NCBI GenBank assembly: GCA_027451915.1
Contig: DAIDHU010000178.1
Location: 1-6,293 of the forward strand
Origin: Thiomonas sp.
GTDB lineage: Bacteria > Pseudomonadota > Gammaproteobacteria > Burkholderiales > Burkholderiaceae_C
Direction of reading: 5' to 3'
Length of the DNA stretch: 6,293 bases
Position numbers and translations under genes: made by a program. This document shows, one piece after another, positions 1 to 6,293 of the stretch (its first letter is position 1; every line of letters begins with the position of its first letter). The notes beneath the pieces are model-generated. The model was not told the origin of the DNA, ran no database searches, and saw only the letters and a program-made list of their open reading frames with translations.

Positions 1-162
1 GCGGGCATCATGCTGGGGGTCAGCTTCATCCTGCTCAACACCCTGGCCTCGCGACTGGGCCTGGTCGCGAACTGGCCGGTATGGCTGGCCGTCGCCCTGC
101 CCTACCTGCTCTACGGCAGCGCGGCCCTGGGCTTTTTCCTCTGGCGCGTGCAGCGCCACTGA
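1..162 (+). CDS. lptG: LPS-export ABC transporter permease, C-terminal fragment (LptG-like)
   Basis: The window opens inside a reading frame that continues from upstream and ends at TGA 160-162, leaving 53 residues. The fragment starts AGIMLGVSFILLNTLASRLG, followed by a second hydrophobic stretch (WPVWLAVALPYLLYGSAALG) and a short basic tail (WRVQRH). This matches the end of the YjgP/YjgQ (LptF/LptG) family: a membrane helix with a GxSF-LLN motif, a short loop, then the last membrane helix and a short basic end. LptF and LptG form the inner-membrane part of the LptB2FG transporter, which extracts lipopolysaccharide and passes it to the periplasmic Lpt bridge. LptG is preferred over LptF because the usual order is lptF-lptG and no further lpt gene follows. 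The cysB-type gene starts 27 bp later, so read-through transcription is possible. Only the C-terminus is visible, so the F/G choice is an inference. Confidence 0.75.
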   Translation, partial: AGIMLGVSFILLNTLASRLGLVANWPVWLAVALPYLLYGSAALGFFLWRVQRH

Positions 163-189
163 CGCGGGGCCGCAGGGCACTCCACCACC

Positions 190-1134
190 ATGAACCTGCA
201 CCAATTCCGCTTCCTGCAGGAAGCCGTCCGGCGCAATTTCAACCTCACCGAGGCCGCGCGCGCCCTGTTCACCTCGCAGCCGGGGGTGTCCAAGGCCATC
301 ATCGAGCTCGAGGACGAGCTCGGAGTGGAGATTTTCAGCCGCCACGGCAAGCGCATCCGCAAGCTGACCCCGCCGGGCGAGGAGGTCTTGCGCAGCGTGG
401 AAATCATCATGCGCGAGGTGGGCAACCTCAAGCGCATCGGGCAGAACTACGCCGCGCAGGACAGCGGCCTGCTCACCATCGCGGCCACCCACACCCAGGC
501 CCGCTATCGCCTGCCCCTGGTGGTGGCCGAGTTCCGCCGCCGATTCCCGCGTGTGAGCGTGCATCTGCTGCAGGGCAACCCCGACCAGGTCGCGGCCGCG
601 GTGCTGGAGGAGCGCGCCGACCTGGCCCTGGCCACCGAAAGCCTGCTGGACCATGCCGGGCTCGTCACCCTGCCCTGCTACGAGTGGCAGCACATGGTGG
701 TCACGCCCAGGAACCATGCGCTCAATGACGTGGCCGAGCTGTCGCTGGAGGATCTGGCGCGCTACCCCATCGCCACCTACGGCCAGGCCTTCACCGGACG
801 GCGCCGCATCGACCAGGCCTTCTCGCAGCACGGATTGCAGCCGGACATCGTGCTCGAGGCCATCGACTCGGACGTGCTGAAAACCTATGTGGAGCTGGAC
901 CTGGGCATCGGCCTGATCGCCGAGATGGCCTTCAACCCGGAACGCGACACCATGCTGGTGGGGCGCCCGGTCGGCCACCTGTTCGGGCCGAATCTCACCC
1001 GCGTGGCCTTCAAGCAGGGCGTGTACCAGCGCGGCTTCGTGTACGTGCTGGCCGAGCTGCTGTCGCCGCGGCTGTCGCGCAAGCTGGTCGAGCAGGTGCT
1101 GCGCGGCGAGGCCACGGGGGATTTTTCCATCTGA
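190..1134 (+). CDS. cysB: CysB-family LysR-type transcriptional regulator
   Basis: A 314-residue LysR-type regulator, close to the usual CysB/Cbl length (about 316-324). Residues 1-60 are the winged helix-turn-helix: MNLHQFRFLQEAVRR, then LTEAARALFTSQPGVSKAI as the recognition region. Residues 61-88 form the linker helix. From about 93 on is the two-lobed effector domain. CysB hallmarks are present at family positions: THTQARY with T100, T102 and Q103, then T149 (LALATES), FTGR at 201-204, and SDVLKTYVELDLGIGLIAEM at 227-246. In CysB these threonines and Q103 line the sulfate/O-acetylserine-type ligand pocket. The family activates sulfate assimilation or alkanesulfonate and taurine genes under sulfur limitation; which regulon applies here cannot be read from the window. 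The start is chosen because MNL-Q-RF is the conserved family N-terminus. No strong Shine-Dalgarno sequence precedes it. The gene converges on the fimV-like gene, with 25 bp between the two reading frames. Confidence 0.93.
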   Translation: MNLHQFRFLQEAVRRNFNLTEAARALFTSQPGVSKAIIELEDELGVEIFSRHGKRIRKLTPPGEEVLRSVEIIMREVGNLKRIGQNYAAQDSGLLTIAATHTQARYRLPLVVAEFRRRFPRVSVHLLQGNPDQVAAAVLEERADLALATESLLDHAGLVTLPCYEWQHMVVTPRNHALNDVAELSLEDLARYPIATYGQAFTGRRRIDQAFSQHGLQPDIVLEAIDSDVLKTYVELDLGIGLIAEMAFNPERDTMLVGRPVGHLFGPNLTRVAFKQGVYQRGFVYVLAELLSPRLSRKLVEQVLRGEATGDFSI

Positions 1135-1162
1135 GCCCGATGCGCCGGGCCCCGCGGGCTCA
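1132..1162. terminator. Inverted repeat spanning the convergent stop codons
   Basis: TGAGCCCG (1132-1139) and CGGGCTCA (1155-1162) form a perfect 8-bp stem with a 15-base GC-rich loop. The left arm begins with the TGA of cysB, and the right arm ends with TCA, the complement of the TGA of the fimV-like gene. The position between convergent genes suggests a bidirectional transcription-end or mRNA 3'-end structure. Neither strand has a U-tract after the stem, so it is not a canonical intrinsic terminator. A competing pairing, GGCCCC (1148-1153) with GGGGCC (1165-1170), also exists. Chance pairing is possible at this GC content. Confidence 0.4.
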
Positions 1163-3031
1163 GTGGGGCCAGGCCTGGGGTGGGCGCGTGGTCATCGTGA
1201 AATCCAGCGGCGGCAGGGTCGAGGCCTCGGGCGCGGCGAATTCGATGGGCCGCGCGGCGGAACGCCCCGGCCTTGGCCGCGGGGGAGCGGCGGCGCGCGC
1301 GGGCGCGGATGCCTCGAGGTCCAGCGGCATGTCCGGCAGCTTCGGGCCTTGCGAGGGCGCCTGCTCCGGCTGGTCGGCCCGTTGCGCCTGCGGCTCCCGT
1401 TCCGGCTGGGGCTCGCGCCGCAGCTCGCGAGCCAGCGCGTACAGGTCCAGCAAATCGCGGTAGGCGGGAAGGTCGAAGCTCACGCGCGGCTTGAGGGGGT
1501 CGTCGGCGATCAGGCGCTCGATCACGGTCAGGCACGCCGGGCCGCTCCAGGATTCGGTCAGCAGCGCCAGCGCGCGCGGGTAGTCCAGCAGGTCGCGGGG
1601 CGACTGCCCGGGGCCTTGCTCCCAGGGCAGGATGCGCACATTCAACCGCCCCGCGCATTCGCGCATCAATTGCTCGTAGTCGGCGCGGCGCCCGCTGCGC
1701 CGGTACAGGTCGAACAGGTACAGATAGGGCAAGGCGCTGCCCAGGCCCCCGGCCTCGTCGAGCGCGCGGCGCATGACGTCGATGGCCTTGTCGTAGTCGC
1801 CGATGCCGATGAAGAATTCCGCCAGGTGCCCATGGTCCACCACTTCGTCGATCTGCACGTGCTCCGGCGGGGACAGGGGGCGCTGGAAGGCATCGCGATC
1901 CAGCGGCGAGGGGTCGTCGGCCGGGCGCGCGCGCCCCGGCGGCGCGGCGCGCGGGGCCTGGGCGGCGGCGGGCAGGTCGTCGGGCGTCGGCATGTCCCAG
2001 GCCACGACCGGCGCCACGGGGGACGACCGGGACGGCGACCGGGACGCGAAGGTCGCCCTGCCGACGGGAAGCGCGGTGGCGCCCCGGCTGGGTGCGCCCT
2101 GCCCGAGCATGCCCGCGGGCCAGGGACTGTCCAGGCGGGGCCTGCGGGCCCGCCACCACAGCAAGGCGACCAGCGCGCCCAGCGCCCCCAGCGCCAACCA
2201 CGCCGCGAAGCTCGCGTTCAACCCAGGGGACGGGTCCAGGCGGGCCGGGGCCGGCCTGGGCTGCCCGGGCTGCCGGGGCTGCTGGGGGCCTTGGGGCCGC
2301 TGGGGACCTTGGGGCCGGTGGGCGCCCAGCTCGGGCGCCTGCTGGGCATTGCGTGCCTGCAGCGCGCGGACCTGTTGCTGCAGCGCATCGATGCGCTGCA
2401 GCAGCACGGCCTCGCTGGCCTGGATTGTGCGCGGCTCCTGCTGCGCCGCCGAGGCCGTGTGCCGGAGCCGCGCGGCCCTCGCGCGGGGCGCCGGGGGTGC
2501 GACGGCGCCTGGCACGGCCTCGCGCCGCCCGGCGAGCTCGCGCGTCAGCCCGTCCAGGCGCAGCTGGCTGGAGGGGGCGGGCTCGCGCGCGACACGCGAG
2601 GGCGGTTCCACCAGCAGGGTGTAGCTGCGGCTGCGCCGGAACTGACAGCCCATGTGGACCCTGAGCTGCAGGAAGGCCGCGCGCGGTCCGCGGGGGCTGC
2701 TCAGATCGATGGCGGACCAGCCGTGGGCGCCGCCGTTGCGGACCACGACGCGCAGCTCCCGCCGCGGCACCGGGACCTCGCCGTCGCGCAGCTCCACGGC
2801 CACGCATTCGGCCACCAGCGGCAGGCCCGGATCCATGCGCACGGGAACCCGCAGGCGCAGCGCCTGCCCCAGCACCGGCACACCCTGCACCTGCCCCAGC
2901 ATCATGGCCTGGGCCGGTGCGGCCGCGAGACCGAGCCACAACGCCGCGATGCCCGCGAGGCGCACGCCGGGTGCGGCGGCTCGTGGCGCGCGTGCCAGGC
3001 CCGCGGCAGGCCGAAGTCTAAGGGTTTGCAC
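1160..3031 (-). CDS. FimV/HubP-like single-pass membrane protein with cytoplasmic TPR-like domain
   Basis: A 623-residue protein read from GTG 3031. Order: signal sequence ending APAQA at about residue 42; a beta-rich periplasmic domain at 43-145 starting LGQVQGVPVLGQALRLRVPV, resembling the FimV/HubP N-terminal motif (LG-V-S-LGQPL-AE), with C76 and C129 as a possible disulfide; a coiled coil at about 205-230 (L211, I214, L217, V221, L224); a Pro/Gln linker at 235-262 with two PQGPQ units; a membrane helix at about 274-293 followed by WWRARR; a disordered Pro/Ala/Arg stretch; and a helical TPR-like domain at about 390-540 (HLAEFFIGIGDYDKAIDVMRRAL). FimV/HubP proteins organise cell poles, type IV pili and chemoreceptors. 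No LysM domain is evident, and the protein is short for FimV (often 700-1000), so the assignment is by architecture. GTG 2965 (residue 23) is an alternative start giving a compact 20-residue signal peptide. Neither start has a clear Shine-Dalgarno. It lies divergent from the crotonase-like gene. Confidence 0.78.
   Translation of the reverse strand: MQTLRLRPAAGLARAPRAAAPGVRLAGIAALWLGLAAAPAQAMMLGQVQGVPVLGQALRLRVPVRMDPGLPLVAECVAVELRDGEVPVPRRELRVVVRNGGAHGWSAIDLSSPRGPRAAFLQLRVHMGCQFRRSRSYTLLVEPPSRVAREPAPSSQLRLDGLTRELAGRREAVPGAVAPPAPRARAARLRHTASAAQQEPRTIQASEAVLLQRIDALQQQVRALQARNAQQAPELGAHRPQGPQRPQGPQQPRQPGQPRPAPARLDPSPGLNASFAAWLALGALGALVALLWWRARRPRLDSPWPAGMLGQGAPSRGATALPVGRATFASRSPSRSSPVAPVVAWDMPTPDDLPAAAQAPRAAPPGRARPADDPSPLDRDAFQRPLSPPEHVQIDEVVDHGHLAEFFIGIGDYDKAIDVMRRALDEAGGLGSALPYLYLFDLYRRSGRRADYEQLMRECAGRLNVRILPWEQGPGQSPRDLLDYPRALALLTESWSGPACLTVIERLIADDPLKPRVSFDLPAYRDLLDLYALARELRREPQPEREPQAQRADQPEQAPSQGPKLPDMPLDLEASAPARAAAPPRPRPGRSAARPIEFAAPEASTLPPLDFTMTTRPPQAWPH
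2024..2047. repeat. 12-bp tandem duplication in the fimV-like gene
   Basis: CGACCGGGACGG (2024-2035) is followed directly by CGACCGGGACGC (2036-2047), matching at 11 of 12 bases. The unit keeps the reading frame and encodes the SRSPSRSS stretch (residues 331-337) in the disordered cytoplasmic segment after the membrane helix. It is probably a slippage product in a linker with little sequence constraint. Confidence 0.7.
2285..2320. repeat. 18-bp tandem repeat with G-quadruplex potential in the fimV-like gene
   Basis: Two adjacent 18-bp units, GGGGCCTTGGGGCCGCTG (2285-2302) and GGGACCTTGGGGCCGGTG (2303-2320), differ at two positions; each is itself close to two 9-bp units. The repeat keeps frame and encodes PQGPQ-type hexapeptides in the periplasmic Pro/Gln linker of the fimV-like protein. 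The + strand carries four runs of four G separated by 4-5 bases (2285-2314), which fits a G-quadruplex motif on the template strand of that gene. Confidence 0.75.
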
Positions 3032-3198
3032 GGGTATTCTGTCGACGTATGCGGCTTTGTGACGTCAATTTATCAGTGAAGCCCGGGGCTTCCAGGGCGA
3101 GCGCGAGGATTCCCGGCAAAACCGTGAATTTCTTTGCAAGAATCCAGGTCTTTGTCCTGCCCGCGGATGCCGGGAACAGCGCCGAGGCCCCTGCCCCC
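3032..3198. promoter_or_regulatory. Divergent intergenic region between the fimV-like and crotonase-like genes
   Basis: This 167-bp stretch separates two divergent starts and should hold both promoters. It is less GC-biased than its surroundings (3056-3075 and 3117-3157 are locally AT-rich). On the minus strand, TTGACG (complement of 3063-3068) lies upstream of CAGAAT (complement of 3036-3041), but the spacing of 21 bp is too long for an ordinary sigma-70 promoter. If used, that -10 would suit the GTG at 2965 better than the one at 3031. On the plus strand no convincing -35/-10 pair was found. GAGG at 3184-3187 is a weak Shine-Dalgarno candidate for the ATG at 3199. GACGT occurs twice (3044-3048 and 3061-3065). 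Confidence 0.45.
3078..3092. promoter_or_regulatory. Perfect 7+7 bp dyad, candidate operator
   Basis: GAAGCCC, a central G, then GGGCTTC form a perfect inverted repeat in the divergent intergenic region, about 47 bp upstream of GTG 3031 and 107 bp upstream of ATG 3199. With only one central base it suits binding by a dimeric regulator better than an RNA hairpin, although a five-base-loop hairpin (GAAGC/GCTTC) is possible. No regulator can be assigned from sequence alone. Confidence 0.35.
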
Positions 3199-3951
3199 AT
3201 GAATCTCCTGCCCGAATCCCCAGCCGAAGAGCCCGACTCCGAAGCCGACGCGCCCGCCTACGAGCCAGCCGAGCCGGCGCGGGAGGATGCGCCGAGCGAG
3301 CCGCGCGTGAGCCTGCTCGATCTGAGCGTGAGCGCCGACGCCGGCGCCATGCCCACCTCGGCCATCGCGGCCGGCATCGAGGCCTTGTCGACGGCGCTGC
3401 GCGATCCGGACATCGCCGTCGTGGTGCTGGTGCTGCGCTGCCACGACCGCGGCCCGGCGCAGGCTGCGGCCACGCCCGCGCAGGTGGATGCCATGCACGA
3501 CTGGCTGCTGGCGCTGTGGGACAGCGACAAGGCCACGGTGGCGGCCCTGGATGGGGACGCCGACGGCGCAGCGCTGGCGCTGGCCCTGGCCTGCGATGTG
3601 CTCGTGGCCTCGCGCGAGGCGCGGCTGCGCCTGCAACCGAGCCTGCAGCATGCCGGGCGCGCCGCCGCGGCGGGCTGGCTGGCCGCGCAGCGCCTTTGCG
3701 CAGCCGCGGCCTCGGCGCTGTGCCTGGGCTGCGAGCTCGACGCCGTGCGCGCGCATGCGATGGGCCTGGTCGCCGAGCTGGCCCCGCCGCGCATGGCGCG
3801 CGAGCAGGCGCTGGCGCTGGGGCGGCGCCTGGCCGGGCAGTCGCCGCAGGCGCTGGCTGAGGTCAAGCGCCAGCTGGCGGCCCGCCATGCCCAGGGGCTC
3901 GCCGAAGTGCTGGCCGGGGAGCGCGCCCGCTGGCTGGGCGGCACGCGCTGA
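3199..3951 (+). CDS. Crotonase-fold (enoyl-CoA hydratase/isomerase-like) protein, catalytic residues degenerate
   Basis: A 250-residue protein. Residues 1-35 are acidic and proline-rich (EEPDSEADAP and similar) and probably disordered. Residues 36-250 follow the crotonase pattern: a strand and helix (VVVLVLR), then KATVAALDGDADGAALALALACDVLVASREARL at 111-143, corresponding to the family's KP-IAA-NG-A-GGG-ELALACD block, then GWLAAQRL, HAMGLVAEL and a C-terminal helix with SPQALAEVKRQL. Three features are unusual: GGG of the CoA/oxyanion loop is GAA (123-125), the first-loop FxxGxD motif is absent, and QPE, which carries the first catalytic Glu of hydratases, is QPS (S148). The second catalytic Glu position is also non-acidic (about S172). 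Hydratase activity is therefore doubtful. The ATG at 3199 is preferred to the in-frame ATG at 3049 because the 50 intervening codons include TTA, TCA, AGG and AGA and look non-coding. The FAH-family gene follows 76 bp downstream. Confidence 0.75.
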   Translation: MNLLPESPAEEPDSEADAPAYEPAEPAREDAPSEPRVSLLDLSVSADAGAMPTSAIAAGIEALSTALRDPDIAVVVLVLRCHDRGPAQAAATPAQVDAMHDWLLALWDSDKATVAALDGDADGAALALALACDVLVASREARLRLQPSLQHAGRAAAAGWLAAQRLCAAAASALCLGCELDAVRAHAMGLVAELAPPRMAREQALALGRRLAGQSPQALAEVKRQLAARHAQGLAEVLAGERARWLGGTR

Positions 3952-3992
3952 AGCCCCGGGCGCAGGCCCCTGCAGGATGGTGGCCGGCGCGC

Positions 3993-3998
3993 AACAAT
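3993..3998 (+). promoter_or_regulatory. Candidate -10 element upstream of the FAH-family gene
   Basis: AACAAT lies in a locally AT-rich patch within an otherwise GC-rich 76-bp gap and resembles the TACAAT-like -10 boxes common in Burkholderiales. Transcription would begin near 4005, giving a leader of about 22 bases that contains the Shine-Dalgarno AGGAGA (4018-4023). No good -35 is visible 16-18 bp upstream, so this is tentative. Confidence 0.3.
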
Positions 3999-4017
3999 AG
4001 CATTCCACGAATCCACC

Positions 4018-4023
4018 AGGAGA
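4018..4023 (+). promoter_or_regulatory. Ribosome binding site of the FAH-family gene
   Basis: AGGAGA lies four bases before the ATG at 4028. It is the clearest Shine-Dalgarno sequence in the window and fixes the start of the FAH-family gene. Confidence 0.75.
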
Positions 4024-4027
4024 CCCC

Positions 4028-4945
4028 ATGAAACTCGTGCGGTATGGCAGCGAAGGGCGCGAGCGCCCGGGAATCATCGACCCGCAGGGACGCCTGCGCA
4101 GCTTGCAGGGCGTGGTGACCGACATCGGACCGCAGGTCTACTCTGCCGCGGGCCAGCGCGCGCTGCGCGAGCTGGACCTGCAGGCGCTGCCCCTGGTCAA
4201 GGGCAAGCCGCGGCTGGGGGTTCCGTTCGTGGGCATCGGCAAGTTCGTCGCCATCGGACTGAATTACCACGACCACGCGCGCGAGACCGGCACCAAGGTG
4301 CCCTCCGAGCCCATCGTGTTCAACAAGTGGACCACCTGCCTCAGCGGCCCCTGCGACCCCATCGAGCAGCCGCCGCATTCCACGCGGCTGGACTGGGAGG
4401 TGGAACTCGGCGTGGTCATCGGTCGCGCCGCGCGCTACGTGGGCGTGGGCGAGGCGCTGAAGTACGTGGCGGGCTACTGCACGCTCAACGACGTTTCGGA
4501 GCGCCAGTTCCAGATCGGTCGCGGCAGCCAGTGGGACAAGGGCAAGGGCTGTGACGGATTCGGCCCCGTGGGCCCCTGGCTGGTCACCGCCGACGAAGTG
4601 GGCGACCCGCAGAACCTGGCCTTGCGCCTGAGCGTCAACGGCCAGCTCATGCAGGACGGCAACACGCGCGACATGATTTTCGGCGTGGCCCAGATCGTCA
4701 GCTATCTGAGCCACTTCATGACCCTGCTGCCAGGCGATCTGATCGCCACCGGAACCCCGGCCGGCGTGGGCCTGGGCATGAAGCCGCCGCGTTTCCTGCA
4801 AGCCGGCGACGTGGTCGAACTGGAAATCCAGGGCCTGGGCGCCCAGCGCCAGGAAGTGCGCGCCTCGCGTCACCGCGTGGCGCCGGATGCGCGCGACCTG
4901 GTCGATCCGCCCCAGGGCGGCGGCCTCGGAGCCCTGCAGGCCTGA
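4028..4945 (+). CDS. Fumarylacetoacetate hydrolase (FAH) family protein
   Basis: A 305-residue member of the FAH superfamily, whose enzymes use a divalent metal to cleave or hydrate 2-oxo or 1,3-diketo acids. Residues 1-60 are the N-terminal subdomain (MKLVRYGSEGRERPGIID). The catalytic domain starts at about 68 with VGIGKFVAIGLNYHDHARE (H81, H83). Metal ligands are visible as E124 and E126 in DWEVELGVVIG and D155 in TLNDVSERQ. RGSQWDKGKGCDGFGPVGPW (165-184) carries the conserved lysine K171, and TGTPAGVGLGMKPP (241-254) is the closing family motif. This close variant of the family is often labelled 2-hydroxyhepta-2,4-diene-1,7-dioate isomerase, ureidoglycolate lyase or 2,4-diketo-3-deoxy-sugar-acid hydrolase, and motifs alone do not settle the substrate. 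About 20 residues after RASRH (278-282) extend beyond the usual end of about 280-285. The preceding crotonase-like gene may belong to the same metabolic unit. Confidence 0.9.
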   Translation: MKLVRYGSEGRERPGIIDPQGRLRSLQGVVTDIGPQVYSAAGQRALRELDLQALPLVKGKPRLGVPFVGIGKFVAIGLNYHDHARETGTKVPSEPIVFNKWTTCLSGPCDPIEQPPHSTRLDWEVELGVVIGRAARYVGVGEALKYVAGYCTLNDVSERQFQIGRGSQWDKGKGCDGFGPVGPWLVTADEVGDPQNLALRLSVNGQLMQDGNTRDMIFGVAQIVSYLSHFMTLLPGDLIATGTPAGVGLGMKPPRFLQAGDVVELEIQGLGAQRQEVRASRHRVAPDARDLVDPPQGGGLGALQA

Positions 4946-4979
4946 TCTCCCTCGCGCACCGCGGCCGCGCGCGCCGCGC

Positions 4980-4985
4980 TACAGT
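4980..4985 (+). promoter_or_regulatory. Candidate -10 element immediately upstream of recQ
   Basis: TACAGT matches the -10 consensus TATAAT at four of six positions and stands alone in a very GC-rich 47-bp gap. Its last base is followed by exactly seven bases and then the recQ ATG (4993), so the expected transcription start falls on or beside the A of the start codon. No recognisable -35 and no Shine-Dalgarno sequence are present in the gap. Confidence 0.4.
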
Positions 4986-4992
4986 GCCGTTC

Positions 4993-6293
<1,301 letters not shown>

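Noticed and set aside
81..728. 215-codon + strand frame over lptG and cysB
   Set aside because: It lies in another frame of the clearly recognisable CysB sequence; its composition is low-complexity Arg/Ala/Gly/Pro and no motif is present.
885..2939. 684-codon minus-strand frame overlapping the fimV-like gene and the 3' end of cysB
   Set aside because: It is rich in Ala, Arg, Gly and Pro without domain structure, overlaps cysB antisense, and is out of frame with the well-supported 623-residue product.
1163..3079. 638-codon open frame on the + strand antisense to the fimV-like gene
   Set aside because: In GC-rich DNA the antisense frames of a real gene are often open. The translation has no recognisable domain, whereas the minus-strand frame has a signal peptide, coiled coil, membrane helix and TPR-like domain.
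3962..3973. GCAGG-CC-CCTGC inverted repeat after the crotonase-like gene as a terminator
   Set aside because: The loop is two bases, the stem is five pairs and no U-tract follows, so it is not a credible terminator.
3073..4873. Long minus-strand frames antisense to the crotonase-like and FAH-family genes
   Set aside because: The plus-strand products carry family motifs and a Shine-Dalgarno sequence; the antisense ones show none.
4946..4979. GC-rich palindromes (GCGGCCGC and neighbours) before recQ as a terminator or operator
   Set aside because: These are short alternating GC runs expected at this composition, with no clear stem-loop and no U-tract.

Overview
This is a chromosomal segment of roughly 70% GC that looks like a betaproteobacterium of the order Burkholderiales. 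The evidence is an LptG-type C-terminus followed directly by a CysB-family LysR regulator, a FimV/HubP-like membrane protein, very high GC3, and TACAGT/AACAAT-type -10 boxes. Genus cannot be settled from this window. I see no mobile element, CRISPR array, tRNA or rRNA, so the region reads as ordinary core chromosome.

Layout: (1) 1-162, the last 53 codons of a LptF/LptG-type lipopolysaccharide-export permease (+). (2) 190-1134, a complete CysB-type regulator (+). (3) 1160-3031, a FimV/HubP-like single-pass protein (-), converging on cysB; the two stop codons lie in the two arms of one inverted repeat. (4) 3032-3198, the divergent intergenic region, holding a perfect 7+7 bp dyad and probably the promoters of both flanking genes. 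(5) 3199-3951, a crotonase-fold protein (+) that seems to have lost both catalytic glutamates. (6) 4028-4945, a fumarylacetoacetate-hydrolase (FAH) family enzyme (+) with a good Shine-Dalgarno sequence. (7) 4993 to the window end, the first 433 codons of a RecQ helicase (+), complete for the helicase core and zinc site; the rest lies beyond the window.

The genes do not form one pathway. LptG (envelope biogenesis), CysB (sulfur regulation), the FimV-like protein (polar or type IV pilus organisation) and RecQ (DNA repair) are housekeeping functions. The crotonase-like and FAH-family genes may form a small two-gene metabolic unit, with recQ 47 bp behind them.

The points most worth a second look are the catalytically degenerate crotonase, a possible leaderless start for recQ, a G-quadruplex-capable 18-bp tandem repeat inside the fimV-like gene, and the shared stop-codon hairpin between cysB and the fimV-like gene. 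I did not find a convincing new multi-gene system.
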